Below, piece after piece: positions 34,446 to 42,771 of a stretch of DNA of 64,000 nt. The DNA lies in assembly GCA_963768945.1 (NCBI GenBank), contig CAVYJW010000005.1:558001-622000 (forward strand), written 5' to 3'. How positions within the stretch are numbered: position 1 is the first letter of the stretch; each line of letters opens with the position of its first letter. Source of the DNA: RYN-230 sp963768945. Its GTDB lineage: Bacteria > Actinomycetota > Actinomycetes > Streptosporangiales > Streptosporangiaceae. The position numbers and the translations under genes are program-made. Below the pieces are notes generated by a model. That model saw nothing but the letters and a program-made list of their open reading frames with translations, had not been told where the DNA came from and ran no database searches.

Positions 34446-34500
34446 CCGTTCTCGGGCCTGACCGTTCTTAGCCCTGACCGTTCTTGGGCCTGATCCTTCC
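34441..34500. repeat. 16-bp tandem repeat after FKBP gene
   Basis: Three and a half copies of a 16-bp unit beginning cctgaccgtt (starts 34441, 34457, 34473, 34489). The first copy contains the FKBP stop. A second small repeat (tctac-c-ggggggacagg twice, 34503-34536) follows, running into the end of the convergent VOC gene. Confidence 0.8.
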
Positions 34501-34521
34501 CTTCTACGGGGGGACAGGTCT

Positions 34522-35259
34522 CTACCGGGGGGACAGGACGCAGAACTCGTTGCCCTCGGGATCGGCCAGGACCGTCCAGGGCGCCTCACCCTGGCCGACG
34601 TCCGCGAGCGCCGCGCCTGCGTCGCGCAGCCGGGCCACCTCGGCCGCGGGATCGTCGCCTCGGTAGGGAGCCACGTCCGGGTGGACCCGGTTCTTGACCA
34701 GCTTTTGGTCGGGGGCGCGCAGGAATTCCAGGTAGGGTCCCACGCCGTCGGGCGACCGGAGCCCGATGATCACGTCCTCAGTGCGCGTGATCTCCCAGCC
34801 CGCCGCGGCGGCCCAGAACCGGGCCAGGGCCGCGGGATCGCTGCAGTCGGTGAGGATGGCGGCCACCGGGCCGGTGTCCCGGTAGATATCCCGCGGCTCC
34901 AGGACGCAGAACTCATTGCCCTCCGGATCCGCCATGACGACCCAGGGCACGTCGCCCTGGCCGATGTCCACCGGGCCGCCGCCCAGCTCCCTGGCCCGGC
35001 TGACCAGCTCGGCCTGATGCGCACCCGAGCTGCTGGCCAGATCCAGGTGCACCCGGTTCTTCCCGCTCTTCGGCTCGGGCACCAAAGCGAAGACGAGCGG
35101 AACCGCGACCGGATCGGGATAGGCGTAGCCGACCGGCCACACGTCCACCTCGTCAGGCGTCTCGTCGGCGATCTCCCAGCCCAGCAGGCCGGACCAGAAC
35201 CGGGCTAGCCGGGCGGGGTCGTTGGCGTCGGCCACGAGATGAACGAGGCGGGTCGGCAT
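34522..35259 (-). CDS. two-domain VOC/glyoxalase-like protein
   Basis: A 245-residue protein of two tandem VOC (glyoxalase/bleomycin resistance) modules of about 120 residues. Each has an A-R-F-W core near its start, K-N-R-V-H-x-D in the middle and ends in A-D-P-E-G-N-E-F-C-V-L. The paired His and Glu positions that usually hold a metal are present in each module. Function unknown; relatives often act in resistance or stress. ATG at 35259 follows AAAGGTGGG; the frame runs on to 35415 but lacks family sequence there. Divergent from msrB. Confidence 0.9.
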   Translation of the reverse strand: MPTRLVHLVADANDPARLARFWSGLLGWEIADETPDEVDVWPVGYAYPDPVAVPLVFALVPEPKSGKNRVHLDLASSSGAHQAELVSRARELGGGPVDIGQGDVPWVVMADPEGNEFCVLEPRDIYRDTGPVAAILTDCSDPAALARFWAAAAGWEITRTEDVIIGLRSPDGVGPYLEFLRAPDQKLVKNRVHPDVAPYRGDDPAAEVARLRDAGAALADVGQGEAPWTVLADPEGNEFCVLSPR

Positions 35260-35404
35260 GGGATCCCACCTTTCCCCCAACCTTCCGCGTGACGCAATCG
35301 CGTTTCCTGGGGGTGGTCCGGCGGCGGGAACAGCCGGGGGCGCTGGGACGCTGTGCTGTATGTAGTGCCCCGCCACCAGTGGGGCCACAACCGAAGGAGC
35401 TGAG

Positions 35405-35878
35405 GTGTCCGACACCTACCACAAGGACCCCCAGGCTATATCCCAGCTCACGCCGGAGCAGTACCGGGTCACCCAGAAGAAGGGCACCGAGCCGGCGTTC
35501 CGCAACGAGTACTGGGACAACAAGGAACCCGGCATCTACGTGGACGTCGTGTCCGGCGAGCCCCTGTTCGCCTCCGTGAACAAGTACGACAGCCGCTCCG
35601 GCTGGCCGAGCTTCACGGTGCCGATCGAGCCGGGCAACGTCGTGAAGAAGCGTGACTTCGGCCTCGGCATGATCCGTACCGAGGTCCGGTCCGCCCACGG
35701 GGACAGCCATCTGGGCCACGTGTTCCGCGACGGGCCCCCCGACCAGGGCGGCCTGCGGTACTGCATCAACTCCGCGGCCCTGCGCTTCATCCCGCTCGAT
35801 GAGCTGGAAAGCGAAGGCTACGGGGCCTACCGGACGCTGTTCGAGCAGACAGACGACACGAGGAGTGAAACACGATGA
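35405..35878 (+). CDS. msrB: peptide-methionine (R)-S-oxide reductase
   Basis: A 157-residue MsrB, reducing the R epimer of methionine sulfoxide in proteins. The catalytic Cys is in R-Y-C-I-N-S-A-A-L-R-F, and the substrate pocket includes S-G-W-P-S-F and H-L-G-H-V-F. The two C-x-x-C pairs that bind structural zinc in many MsrB proteins are absent, so this is the zinc-free form. GTG at 35405 has GGAG upstream. The stop overlaps the msrA start by four bases (35875-35878), a coupled oxidative-repair pair. Confidence 0.96.
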   Translation: MSDTYHKDPQAISQLTPEQYRVTQKKGTEPAFRNEYWDNKEPGIYVDVVSGEPLFASVNKYDSRSGWPSFTVPIEPGNVVKKRDFGLGMIRTEVRSAHGDSHLGHVFRDGPPDQGGLRYCINSAALRFIPLDELESEGYGAYRTLFEQTDDTRSETR

Positions 35879-36396
35879 GCGCCAATCTCGAGAAGGCCAT
35901 CCTGGCCGGTGGCTGCTTCTGGGGCGTGCAGGACCTCATCCGCAAGCGCCCGGGCGTGATCTCGACGCGGGTCGGGTACACGGGCGGCGACGTGCCGAAC
36001 GCGACCTACCGGAACCACCGCGGTCACGCCGAGGCCATCGAGATCACCTTCGACCCGGACCAGATCTCCTACCGGGACCTGCTGGAGTTCTTCTTCCAGA
36101 TCCACGACCCGACGACGCGGAACCGGCAGGGCAACGACGTCGGGGACAGTTACCGGTCGGCCATCTTCTACACCAGCGAGGCGCAGAAGCAGGTCGCCGA
36201 GGACACGATCGCCGACGTCAACGCCTCCGGCCTGTGGCCAGGCAAGGTCGTCACCGAGGTCACGCCCGCGGGGCCGTTCTGGGAGGCCGAGCCCGAGCAC
36301 CAGGACTACCTGGAAAAGTACCCGAACGGCTACACCTGCCACTTCGTCCGGCCCGGCTGGAAGCTCCCCCACCGCGCGGACACGGTCACTCAGTAA
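35875..36396 (+). CDS. msrA: peptide-methionine (S)-S-oxide reductase
   Basis: A 173-residue MsrA with the catalytic G-G-C-F-W-G motif near residue 12-17, G-Y-T-G-G, H-A-E-A-I-E and H-D-P-T-T. It reduces the S epimer of methionine sulfoxide, complementing MsrB encoded just upstream and coupled through an ATGA overlap. No C-terminal resolving cysteine pair is visible, so recycling may use an external thiol. It is cytosolic. A 12-bp hairpin follows the gene. Confidence 0.96.
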   Translation: MSANLEKAILAGGCFWGVQDLIRKRPGVISTRVGYTGGDVPNATYRNHRGHAEAIEITFDPDQISYRDLLEFFFQIHDPTTRNRQGNDVGDSYRSAIFYTSEAQKQVAEDTIADVNASGLWPGKVVTEVTPAGPFWEAEPEHQDYLEKYPNGYTCHFVRPGWKLPHRADTVTQ

Positions 36397-36410
36397 CGAC
36401 CAGGCGCGCT

Positions 36411-36451
36411 CAGGCCCGCCAGCGACGGGGCCACCGTCCCTGGCGGGCCTG
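36411..36451 (+). terminator. terminator hairpin after msrBA
   Basis: caggcccgccag (36411-36422) pairs perfectly with ctggcgggcctg (36440-36451), 14 bases after the msrA stop. Confidence 0.72.
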
Positions 36452-36691
36452 TGACGATTGCAGGGCTGGTGCCCTACCCAAGGCTCGTGCGCTGCCCGGG
36501 TGTCCAGGGCTGGTGCGTCACCCGGAGCGCCGGCAGGTGCGTCGTCCCTCCCGCCGTCTCCCGGTCAGCCATCATCACGGCCGGTCAGGAGGGCCGGGGA
36601 AGGTCACGGGCACGCTCCCGCCCGTCCGTATCGGCTCATTCCCGCGCACCGAATCTAACGTCTTCCCCCCAACAGCACCCGGAAACCCAGT

Positions 36692-36739
36692 ATCAGTGGA
36701 CTGCTGTGCGGCCTGATCAGTGGACTGCTGTGCGGCCTG
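36692..36739. repeat. 24-bp perfect tandem duplication
   Basis: The sequence beginning atcagtggactgctgtgcgg occurs twice back to back (36692-36715, 36716-36739), ending about 20 bases before the start of the alpha/beta hydrolase gene. It lies in the leader, upstream of the RBS. Confidence 0.85.
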
Positions 36740-36761
36740 GCTCAGCCGGGAGGGATATCTG

Positions 36762-37580
36762 ATGGCCACATCCATGAGGGACGCCTGGTCCCGCCACGTT
36801 TACGGTACGGATCCATCCCAGTTTGCCGACCGCTACCGTCCGGCTGGGGAGCGTCGGCCAGGCACGGTGCTGCTCCTCCACGGAGGCTGGTGGGGACCGA
36901 ATTTCGGCGCCGACCACCTGGCCGGGGCGGCGGCCGACCTCGCCCGCCGGGGCTGGGTCACGTGGAATATCGAGTATCGGCGGCTCGGCCTTGGCGGTGG
37001 CTATCCGTCCACGCTCGAGGATGTGGCGGCGGCCATCGACTCTCTGGCCACGCACGGCGACGCCGATCTGGGTCGGGTAGTGGCCATCGGCCACAGCGCC
37101 GGGGGCCACCTGGCCACCTGGGCAGCGGGCCGGGCCAAGCTGGCCGGCCGGGCGCCTGGCGCGGGCCCTGGGGCGAGCGCGGGCCCCGGGGCGCCCGGCG
37201 CGGCGCCAGTGGTCGGGATCACTGGCGTGATCAGCGTGGCCGGGGTCGTTGACCTGGAGGCGGCCGCCCGCCAGAAGCTCGGCAACGGCGCGGTGCTGGA
37301 GTTGCTTGGCGGCGGCCCCGGACAGTGGCCGGAACGGTACGCGGTGGCCGACCCCCTGGGCCAGGTGCCGATTCCCGCTGCCGTTCGCTGTGTACACGCC
37401 CGGGCTGACGACCGGGTTCCGTTCGCGCAGAGCGTTACTTACGTGGAGGCCGCCCGAGCCGCTGGTCAGGACGCCGGGCTGCTGGAGGTCGGCGGCGACC
37501 ACTTCACGGTAGCCGATCCCCTGTCGCCGACGTGGCCCACGGTCGTCAAAGCGCTGGAGGACCTCACCAGCGCCGGATAG
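36762..37580 (+). CDS. alpha/beta hydrolase (esterase/BD-FAE-like)
   Basis: A 272-residue hydrolase: L-L-L-H-G-G-W-W-G (oxyanion loop), W-N-I-E-Y-R-R-L-G, the nucleophile elbow G-H-S-A-G-G-H, A-R-A-D-D-R-V-P with the acid and G-D-H-F with the His. The H-G-G-W and G-H-S-A-G-G pattern is like kynurenine formamidase and acetyl-esterases of the BD-FAE/AB-hydrolase-3 group. A Gly/Ala/Pro-rich loop is inserted after the elbow (about 130-145). ATG at 36762 has GGGAGGG upstream; it follows a 24-bp tandem repeat. A formamidase role would fit tryptophan breakdown with the kynA gene 7 kb away, but this is speculation. Confidence 0.85.
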   Translation: MATSMRDAWSRHVYGTDPSQFADRYRPAGERRPGTVLLLHGGWWGPNFGADHLAGAAADLARRGWVTWNIEYRRLGLGGGYPSTLEDVAAAIDSLATHGDADLGRVVAIGHSAGGHLATWAAGRAKLAGRAPGAGPGASAGPGAPGAAPVVGITGVISVAGVVDLEAAARQKLGNGAVLELLGGGPGQWPERYAVADPLGQVPIPAAVRCVHARADDRVPFAQSVTYVEAARAAGQDAGLLEVGGDHFTVADPLSPTWPTVVKALEDLTSAG

Positions 37581-37703
37581 TTCAGGCGGCTTCTTCGTCT
37601 TCCACCACGAGTTCCAGGGCCCGGCGGCGGAGGAACGCCTGCGCGTCCTCCCATCCACGGGCAGCCCGGCCGCGGCCCGGGCCTCGGTGGTCCCACCCGC
37701 CGC

Positions 37704-37766
37704 GGATCCGGCGGCAAACGGATCGAGGAAAAGTCCTCTATCGAGGCAAGCCGTAATCCTCTGTGG
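37704..37766 (+). promoter_or_regulatory. conserved 63-nt leader element, copy 1
   Basis: This 63-base element lies 73 bases before the first duplicated secreted-protein gene and is about 90% identical to the copy at 38912-38974. It contains a hairpin gat-c-gagga-aaag-tcctc-t-atc whose arms are kept in both copies. It may be a structured 5' leader or simply part of the promoter duplicated with the gene. Confidence 0.5.
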
Positions 37767-37839
37767 TGCAAAGGGCTTGATTTTCTAATATTGGTAATGA
37801 AAGCCAAAAGAACCAGTCAAGAAATCTGTGAGAGCTATC

Positions 37840-38763
37840 ATGTATACGGATAAGAAGTCATCGCCCGGAATCGCCCAGGCTCGCTCCGGTCGCGGGGCGG
37901 GAAATAGCCCCGAACGGCGTCGCGCCCGAGGGTGGCGCCCGCGCACGACCCGGGCCAAGGCCGGCGTCGCGGCCGTCGCCGCGGTGGGTGCCACCGGCCT
38001 GGCCCTGGCCCTGGCCGTGGGCCCGGCCGGCGCCGCCACCAAGCCGGCCTGGGCCATGACCGCCGGGAACATCCAGACGCTGAGCCAGACCGATCCTGCC
38101 TCGGCGTCCCACTTCTTCAACACGCCTGCGGCTTACGGCAACGGGGCCAGCCTGGTCAGGACTCCCGTCCAGGCCGGGTATGCGACCACGCCGGTGCTGT
38201 CCTACACCTCCTACGCCCAGTTCGCCTCCGACGTGCAGAACGGCGCGATCACCTACCCCTACAAGTGGGTCATGTATGACCCGGAGGAGTGGGCCGCGAC
38301 CCCGGTCAATGAGCAGCAGGACCCGGTCCGGTACATGACCCTGTTCGGCCAGCTTGCCCACGCCAACGGGCTGCAGGTCATCCAGGCTCCGGCCCTGGAC
38401 CTGGCGTACGTCACCGGCTCGGTCCTCCCGCGCCAGAACGGCGAGACGGCCGACCAGTGGTTCGTCCGGGTCAACATCGCCGGGGCTGCGGCGGCCGCTG
38501 GTGACATCTTCCTGCTCCAGAACGAGTCGAACACCACCTCGGGGGGCCAGTACGCGTACGTGTTCAACGCGACCCAGGGCCAGGCGCAGGCCGCGAACGG
38601 GAACGTCCGGGCGTTCTCTGAGGTCTCGACCGCCAACGGCACCGCGGCCCAGATGGCCACCGCTGCCGAGTCAATCAGCCCGGCTGGCGTCTATGTCGCG
38701 GCTGCGGGGAACATGGCCCAGACTGACCAGTTCTTCCAGCTGATGAAGACCGCGGGCTACTGA
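37840..38763 (+). CDS. secreted protein, tandem copy 1
   Basis: A 307-residue exported protein. A long N-terminal region (about 1-65) contains many Arg and an Ala/Leu/Val core ending G-P-A-G-A-A-T, a signal peptide with an extended basic n-region. The mature part has S-H-F-F-N-T-P, V-L-S-Y-T-S-Y-A-Q-F, W-V-M-Y-D-P-E-E-W-A-A-T-P, and L-L-Q-N-E-S-N. The alternating strands and acidic residues recall a TIM-barrel glycosidase-like fold, but I do not recognise the family. It is about 85% identical to the next gene over the mature part. ATG at 37840 was chosen by alignment with copy 2. A terminator follows. Confidence 0.85.
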   Translation: MYTDKKSSPGIAQARSGRGAGNSPERRRARGWRPRTTRAKAGVAAVAAVGATGLALALAVGPAGAATKPAWAMTAGNIQTLSQTDPASASHFFNTPAAYGNGASLVRTPVQAGYATTPVLSYTSYAQFASDVQNGAITYPYKWVMYDPEEWAATPVNEQQDPVRYMTLFGQLAHANGLQVIQAPALDLAYVTGSVLPRQNGETADQWFVRVNIAGAAAAAGDIFLLQNESNTTSGGQYAYVFNATQGQAQAANGNVRAFSEVSTANGTAAQMATAAESISPAGVYVAAAGNMAQTDQFFQLMKTAGY

Positions 38764-38779
38764 GGTAACCACCCGCTCT

Positions 38780-38807
38780 GCGGGGCCCGGCGCTGGCCGG
38801 GCCCCGC
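38780..38807 (+). terminator. terminator hairpin between the duplicated genes
   Basis: An 11-bp perfect stem gcggggcccgg/ccgggccccgc (38780-38790, 38797-38807) with a 6-base loop, 16 bases after the stop of copy 1. It separates the two paralogues into independent units. Confidence 0.72.
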
Positions 38808-38911
38808 CTCTCGTCTGCTATCTCTCTCGTCTGCCCATCAGGCCGGCCTTCCTAAACGATCCCGCCCGGACCGCGGCAGACGCCGGTGGGGTGCTACTGG
38901 GTGCGCGGACG

Positions 38912-38974
38912 GGATCCGGTGGCAAACGGATCGAGGAAGAGTCCTCAATCAAGACAAGCGGTAATCCTCTGTGG
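38912..38974 (+). promoter_or_regulatory. conserved 63-nt leader element, copy 2
   Basis: Same length as copy 1 with six substitutions, located 69 bases before the second secreted-protein gene. The hairpin gat...gagga-agag-tcctc...atc is intact; changes fall in the loop, at the unpaired position and in the 3' part. Confidence 0.5.
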
Positions 38975-39043
38975 CATGAGGCTTTATTCCCTCACGCTAG
39001 TAACGAAAGCAGGAAAACCAGTAAGAAAACTGCAGGAGCTGTC

Positions 39044-39961
39044 ATGCATACGGATAAAAACCCATCGCCCGCAATCGCCCAGGCTCCCTCCGGTCACCGG
39101 GCGAGAGATGGCCCTGGCCGGCATCGTGTCCGAGGTCGGCGCCCGCGCATGACCAAAGTCAGCATCGCAGCAGGCGCCGCGGTTGCTGCCACCGGCCTGG
39201 CGCTGGCCATGGTGGCGGGCCCGGCTGGCGCCGGCACCAAGCCGGCCTGGGGCATGACCGCCGGAAACGTTCAGCGGCTGAGCCAGGCCGATCCCGCCGC
39301 GGCGTCACACTTCTTCAACACGCCTGCGGCTTACGGCAACGGGGCCAGCCTGGTCAGGACTCCCGTCCAGGCCGGGTATGCGACCACGCCGGTGCTGTCG
39401 TACACGTCCTATGCCCAGTTCGCCTCCGACGTGCAGCGCGGCGCGATCACCTACCCCTACAAGTGGGTCATGTATGACCCGGAGGAGTGGGCCGCGACCC
39501 CGGTCAATGAGCAGCGGAACCCGGTCAGGTACATGACCTTGTTCGGCCAGCTTGCCCACGCGCATCGGCTGAAGGTCATCCAGGCTCCGGCCCTGGACCT
39601 GGCCTACGTCACCGGCTCGGTCCTCCCGCGCCAGCGCGGCGAGACTGCCGACCACTGGTACGTCCGGGTCAACATCGCCGGGGCAGCGGCGGCCGCAGGT
39701 GACATCTTCCAGCTCCAGAACGAGTCGAACACCACCTCCGGGGGCCAGTACGCGTACGTGTTCAACGCGACCCAGGCCCAGGCGCAGGCCGCGAACCCGA
39801 AAGTCCTGGCCTTCTCCGAGGTCTCGACCGTCAACGGCACCGCGGCCCAGATGGCCAGCGCCGCCGAGTCAATCAGCCCGAATGGCTATTACGTCGCGGC
39901 CGTGGGGAACATAGCCCAGACTGACCAGTTCTTCCAGCTGATGAAGACCGCAGGCTACTGA
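39044..39961 (+). CDS. secreted protein, tandem copy 2
   Basis: A 305-residue paralogue of the preceding gene, with the same signal-peptide layout and mature sequence (S-H-F-F-N-T-P, M-Y-D-P-E-E-W, N-E-S-N-T-T-S-G-G-Q-Y). Differences cluster in the N-terminus and a few surface positions (for example H-A-H-R-L-K for H-A-N-G-L-Q). ATG at 39044 is supported by GGAG just upstream. The gene has its own copy of the 63-nt leader, showing that the duplication included the promoter region. Unknown function; extracellular location likely. Convergent with the DAHP synthase gene. Confidence 0.87.
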   Translation: MHTDKNPSPAIAQAPSGHRARDGPGRHRVRGRRPRMTKVSIAAGAAVAATGLALAMVAGPAGAGTKPAWGMTAGNVQRLSQADPAAASHFFNTPAAYGNGASLVRTPVQAGYATTPVLSYTSYAQFASDVQRGAITYPYKWVMYDPEEWAATPVNEQRNPVRYMTLFGQLAHAHRLKVIQAPALDLAYVTGSVLPRQRGETADHWYVRVNIAGAAAAAGDIFQLQNESNTTSGGQYAYVFNATQAQAQAANPKVLAFSEVSTVNGTAAQMASAAESISPNGYYVAAVGNIAQTDQFFQLMKTAGY

Positions 39962-39990
39962 GATCACCACAGCAGCTCTCAGCATGATGA

Positions 39991-41385
39991 CTATCCGTGA
40001 CGCAGTAACGCCGCCGGATTTGCGGGCGGCGCCGAATGAACGGCGGTGTGCTGCCGGTAGTGCTCGGCGACGAGGAACGCCAGGTCGAGGGATTGGCTCC
40101 GGTTGAGGCGTGGGTCGCACGCGGTTTCATAGCGGTGATGCAGGTCGCTCTCGGTAAGGTGGTGCCCGCCGCCGGTGCATTCGGTGACGTCGTCCCCGGT
40201 GAATTCGAGGTGGATGCCACCGGGATGGGTGCCCAGGGCGCGGTGGATTTGAAAGAAGCCTGTGACTTCGGCGAGGACGTCGTCGAAGTCACGGGTCTTC
40301 TGGCCGCTGGCGGTGATGGATGTGTTGGCGTGCATCGGATCGCAAACCCAGGCGACCGGGGTGCCGCTAGCGGTGACCTTCTCCACGAGAGGCGGCAGCA
40401 CATCAGCGATCCGGTCGGCGCCCATGCGGGTGATCAGGGTAAGGCGGCCAGGCTCGCGGTTCGGGTCCAGTGCCTCGGCCAGGGCGAGGACGTCTTCCGC
40501 CGCGGTGGCGGGCCCAATCTTCACGGCCAGCGGATTGCGGATGGAACGCGCGAAGGCGACGTGCGTCCCGGCGGGGTCGCGGGTGCGCTCGCCGATCCAT
40601 AGCAGATGGGCTGAGAGGTCATAGTGCTGGCCGGTGCGCGAGTCGGGGCGGATGAGTGCCCGCTCATAATCCAGCAGCAGCGCCTCGTGGCTGGAGTAGA
40701 ACTCGACCGCCCGGAACTCTTCTGGATTGACGCCGCATGCATGCATGAACGCGATCGCCCGGTCGATCTCGCCAGCCAGCCGTTCGTAGCGCTGCCCGGC
40801 CGGGCTGGCGGCCACAAAGTCCTGGTTCCAGGCGTGTACCTGCCGCAGATCCGCGTATCCGCCACTGGCGAACGCCCGGCACAAGTTCAGCGTCACAGCC
40901 GAGCAGTGGTAGGCCTCCAGCATCCGCCCAGGGTCGAGGGTCCTCGCCTCCGCGGTGAACTCCAGCCCGTTAACCGCATCTCCTCGATAGGCCGGAAGCT
41001 CCACACCTTCCCTGACCTCGGTCGGGGCCGACCGGGGCTTGGCGAACTGGCCAGCCATCCGGCCGACCTTCACCACCGGCACACTGGCGGCGTAGGTGAG
41101 GACCACGGCCATCTGCAGTAGCGTTCGCAGTTTCCCCTGGATTCCAGCGGCCGTCGTCCCTGCGAAGGTCTCCGCGCAGTCACCGCCCTGCAGCAGGAAC
41201 GCCTCCCCCCGCGCTACCGCCGCCAGCCGCTCCTTGAGCTGGTCGCACTCCCCGGCGAATACCAGCGGGGGCAGCCTCCCCAGCCTCTCCACCACGGCAT
41301 CAAGCCGATCACGATCAGGCCACGCCGGCTGCTGAAGCGCGCTCGTGTGGAAGTATTCCGGGCCGCTGGCCCGCTGCGATGCCAT
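39991..41385 (-). CDS. class II 3-deoxy-7-phosphoheptulonate synthase
   Basis: A 464-residue class II DAHP synthase, joining phosphoenolpyruvate and erythrose 4-phosphate at the entry to the shikimate pathway. Recognisable segments: Q-G-G-D-C-A-E-T-F (metal-binding Cys), V-V-K-V-G-R-M-A-G-Q-F-A-K-P-R, Y-S-S-H-E-A-L-L-L-D-Y-E, R-N-P-L-A-V-K-I-G-P, R-M-G-A-D and D-P-M-H-A-N. ATG at 41385 follows GGGGTGG. Class II enzymes serve general aromatic synthesis in actinomycetes and also appear in antibiotic clusters; no other shikimate or biosynthetic gene is near, so its role cannot be narrowed. Confidence 0.96.
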   Translation of the reverse strand: MASQRASGPEYFHTSALQQPAWPDRDRLDAVVERLGRLPPLVFAGECDQLKERLAAVARGEAFLLQGGDCAETFAGTTAAGIQGKLRTLLQMAVVLTYAASVPVVKVGRMAGQFAKPRSAPTEVREGVELPAYRGDAVNGLEFTAEARTLDPGRMLEAYHCSAVTLNLCRAFASGGYADLRQVHAWNQDFVAASPAGQRYERLAGEIDRAIAFMHACGVNPEEFRAVEFYSSHEALLLDYERALIRPDSRTGQHYDLSAHLLWIGERTRDPAGTHVAFARSIRNPLAVKIGPATAAEDVLALAEALDPNREPGRLTLITRMGADRIADVLPPLVEKVTASGTPVAWVCDPMHANTSITASGQKTRDFDDVLAEVTGFFQIHRALGTHPGGIHLEFTGDDVTECTGGGHHLTESDLHHRYETACDPRLNRSQSLDLAFLVAEHYRQHTAVHSAPPANPAALLRHG

Positions 41386-41711
41386 CGCCACCCCGGTTTC
41401 TACATCAAAGCCACGTACCGCCGTGGTCCCGTGCTCGAAGGCACCGGGGCCCACCGATACGGGGACAGCCGACTATAGCTCCTGACCGCCACACGCGCTG
41501 TCGCACCACTCAGCTTGCTTCCGTCGCATAGACAGCGACGCCTGCGGACGACGATCCCGGCCAGCAGGCAGGCCAGGGTCGCGACCGGGATGACCAGCAG
41601 GACGGCGCCGAGAAGGGTGGCCACTCCCGCCGCCGGATGACCCGCCGAGCAAGCGGCCCAGGCGCCGGTAAGACCGTTAGAGAACGATCGTGCCGTGGTT
41701 GCCGGGTATGC
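41386..41711. other. intergenic region upstream of DAHP synthase
   Basis: About 325 bases without a confident gene. A leftward open frame at 41400-41624 (GTG start) would encode a 74-residue peptide with one hydrophobic helix near its N-terminus, but its RBS is too close and it would end 14 bases before the DAHP synthase start. It should hold the promoter for the DAHP synthase. Confidence 0.4.
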
Positions 41712-42770
41712 CTAGCCGCATAGCCGGAGCAGCCAGCCAAGGGTTCCGGTGGCTGATCCGGGGGAGGGAGCGTGCATCATGACTGGCCGGCCGAGGACGG
41801 CGACCCACATGGCCTGGGGGGTGGCTGCTACGGCATAGGGGCGTTCACCGACGCGGATGGTGGCCATGACCGTGTCGCGGCGGGGATTGATGCGGCTGAG
41901 TGTCCCGGTGGCGGTGCTGGCCACCCAGACCGAGCCGTCGGCCGCGGCCAGGCCGGTGGCCTGGCCGCCGACGCGCACGGTGTGGATCCGGCCACCCGGG
42001 CCGACGGCGTTCACGCGGCCGGTCCCGTCGGTGACCCACAGGCCGTCACCAGCGGTGGCGAGGTGGGTGGGCGGACCTGGGAGGGTGACCACGGTGCTGA
42101 CCCGGTTGCGGGTCAGGCTGATCCGGGACACGGTGTGGCTGTCGGGGTCGGCGACCCAGAGGCCGCCGTCGCCTGCGGTCATCACACCGGCCGTGTGGCC
42201 GATGGTGACTGCCGCGCTGGGCCGCCCGGTAGTGGGTGCGTAGCGGTCTACGGTGCCGTCGGTCGTGTCGTCTACCCATACCGCCCCCGCGGCGGTGACC
42301 ACATCGCCGATCAGGCCGCCGTGCGGGAGGGTGGCAAAGGGGCGGGTCACCGTTTGGCCGGTCAGGCCGGGCACGATCCGGTAGAGGCTGGCCCCGTCGG
42401 CCACCCAGACCGCACCGGCGCCGGCCGCCACGTCGCCTGGGTTGATGATCAGGCGGGAGGGCAGGGTGACAGGGGCGTCGATCCGGCTGGTGGCCGGGTT
42501 CACCGCGTAGAGGAGGTGGCTGCGCGCGGCGGTACCGCCGGTCAGCCAGATGCCGCCCATCCCGCTGGCCAGCCCATTGACCTCGGGCAGCCGGGGGCCG
42601 CTAAGTACCCGGTCGCCCGAGGGCAGCACCCGGACCAGCCCCGCGCCGCCGCCGGCCGGGCGCGTCCCGGCCGTCACCGGCCCGCTGGGCAGCCCGCCGG
42701 CCAGGACCAGCACACAGCCCGCCGCGCCGAGGGCCAGCACGGCCAGCAACCCTCTGCGGAGCCATGGCAC
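41712..42770 (-). CDS. membrane-anchored YVTN/Vgb-like beta-propeller protein
   Basis: A 352-residue protein with one N-terminal transmembrane or lipoprotein-like segment (L-L-A-V-L-A-L-G-A-A-G-C) followed by six or seven propeller blades, each carrying G-x-x-W-V-A/T-D and a following I-N/L-D/T strand, as in virginiamycin B lyase-like and YVTN repeats. The likely place is the outer face of the membrane. GTG at 42770 lies one base after the stop of the copper radical oxidase, so the two are one operon. It could assist or bind the oxidase or its glycan substrate; that is inference. Confidence 0.82.
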   Translation of the reverse strand: MPWLRRGLLAVLALGAAGCVLVLAGGLPSGPVTAGTRPAGGGAGLVRVLPSGDRVLSGPRLPEVNGLASGMGGIWLTGGTAARSHLLYAVNPATSRIDAPVTLPSRLIINPGDVAAGAGAVWVADGASLYRIVPGLTGQTVTRPFATLPHGGLIGDVVTAAGAVWVDDTTDGTVDRYAPTTGRPSAAVTIGHTAGVMTAGDGGLWVADPDSHTVSRISLTRNRVSTVVTLPGPPTHLATAGDGLWVTDGTGRVNAVGPGGRIHTVRVGGQATGLAAADGSVWVASTATGTLSRINPRRDTVMATIRVGERPYAVAATPQAMWVAVLGRPVMMHAPSPGSATGTLGWLLRLCG

Positions 42771-42771
42771 G

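Noticed and set aside
37704..37766. c-di-GMP (GEMM-I) riboswitch
   Set aside because: GGCAAAC and a later GCAAGCC recall GEMM, but the second block is not kept in the other copy (acaagcgg) and the core ACGCAAAGCC is missing.
39991..41385. Marker of an antibiotic gene cluster (class II DAHP synthase)
   Set aside because: No other biosynthetic genes nearby; class II enzymes are the normal housekeeping form in actinomycetes.
41510..41740. Small leftward open frame upstream of DAHP synthase
   Set aside because: Overlaps another frame and the end of the beta-propeller gene, with no RBS and no recognisable features.
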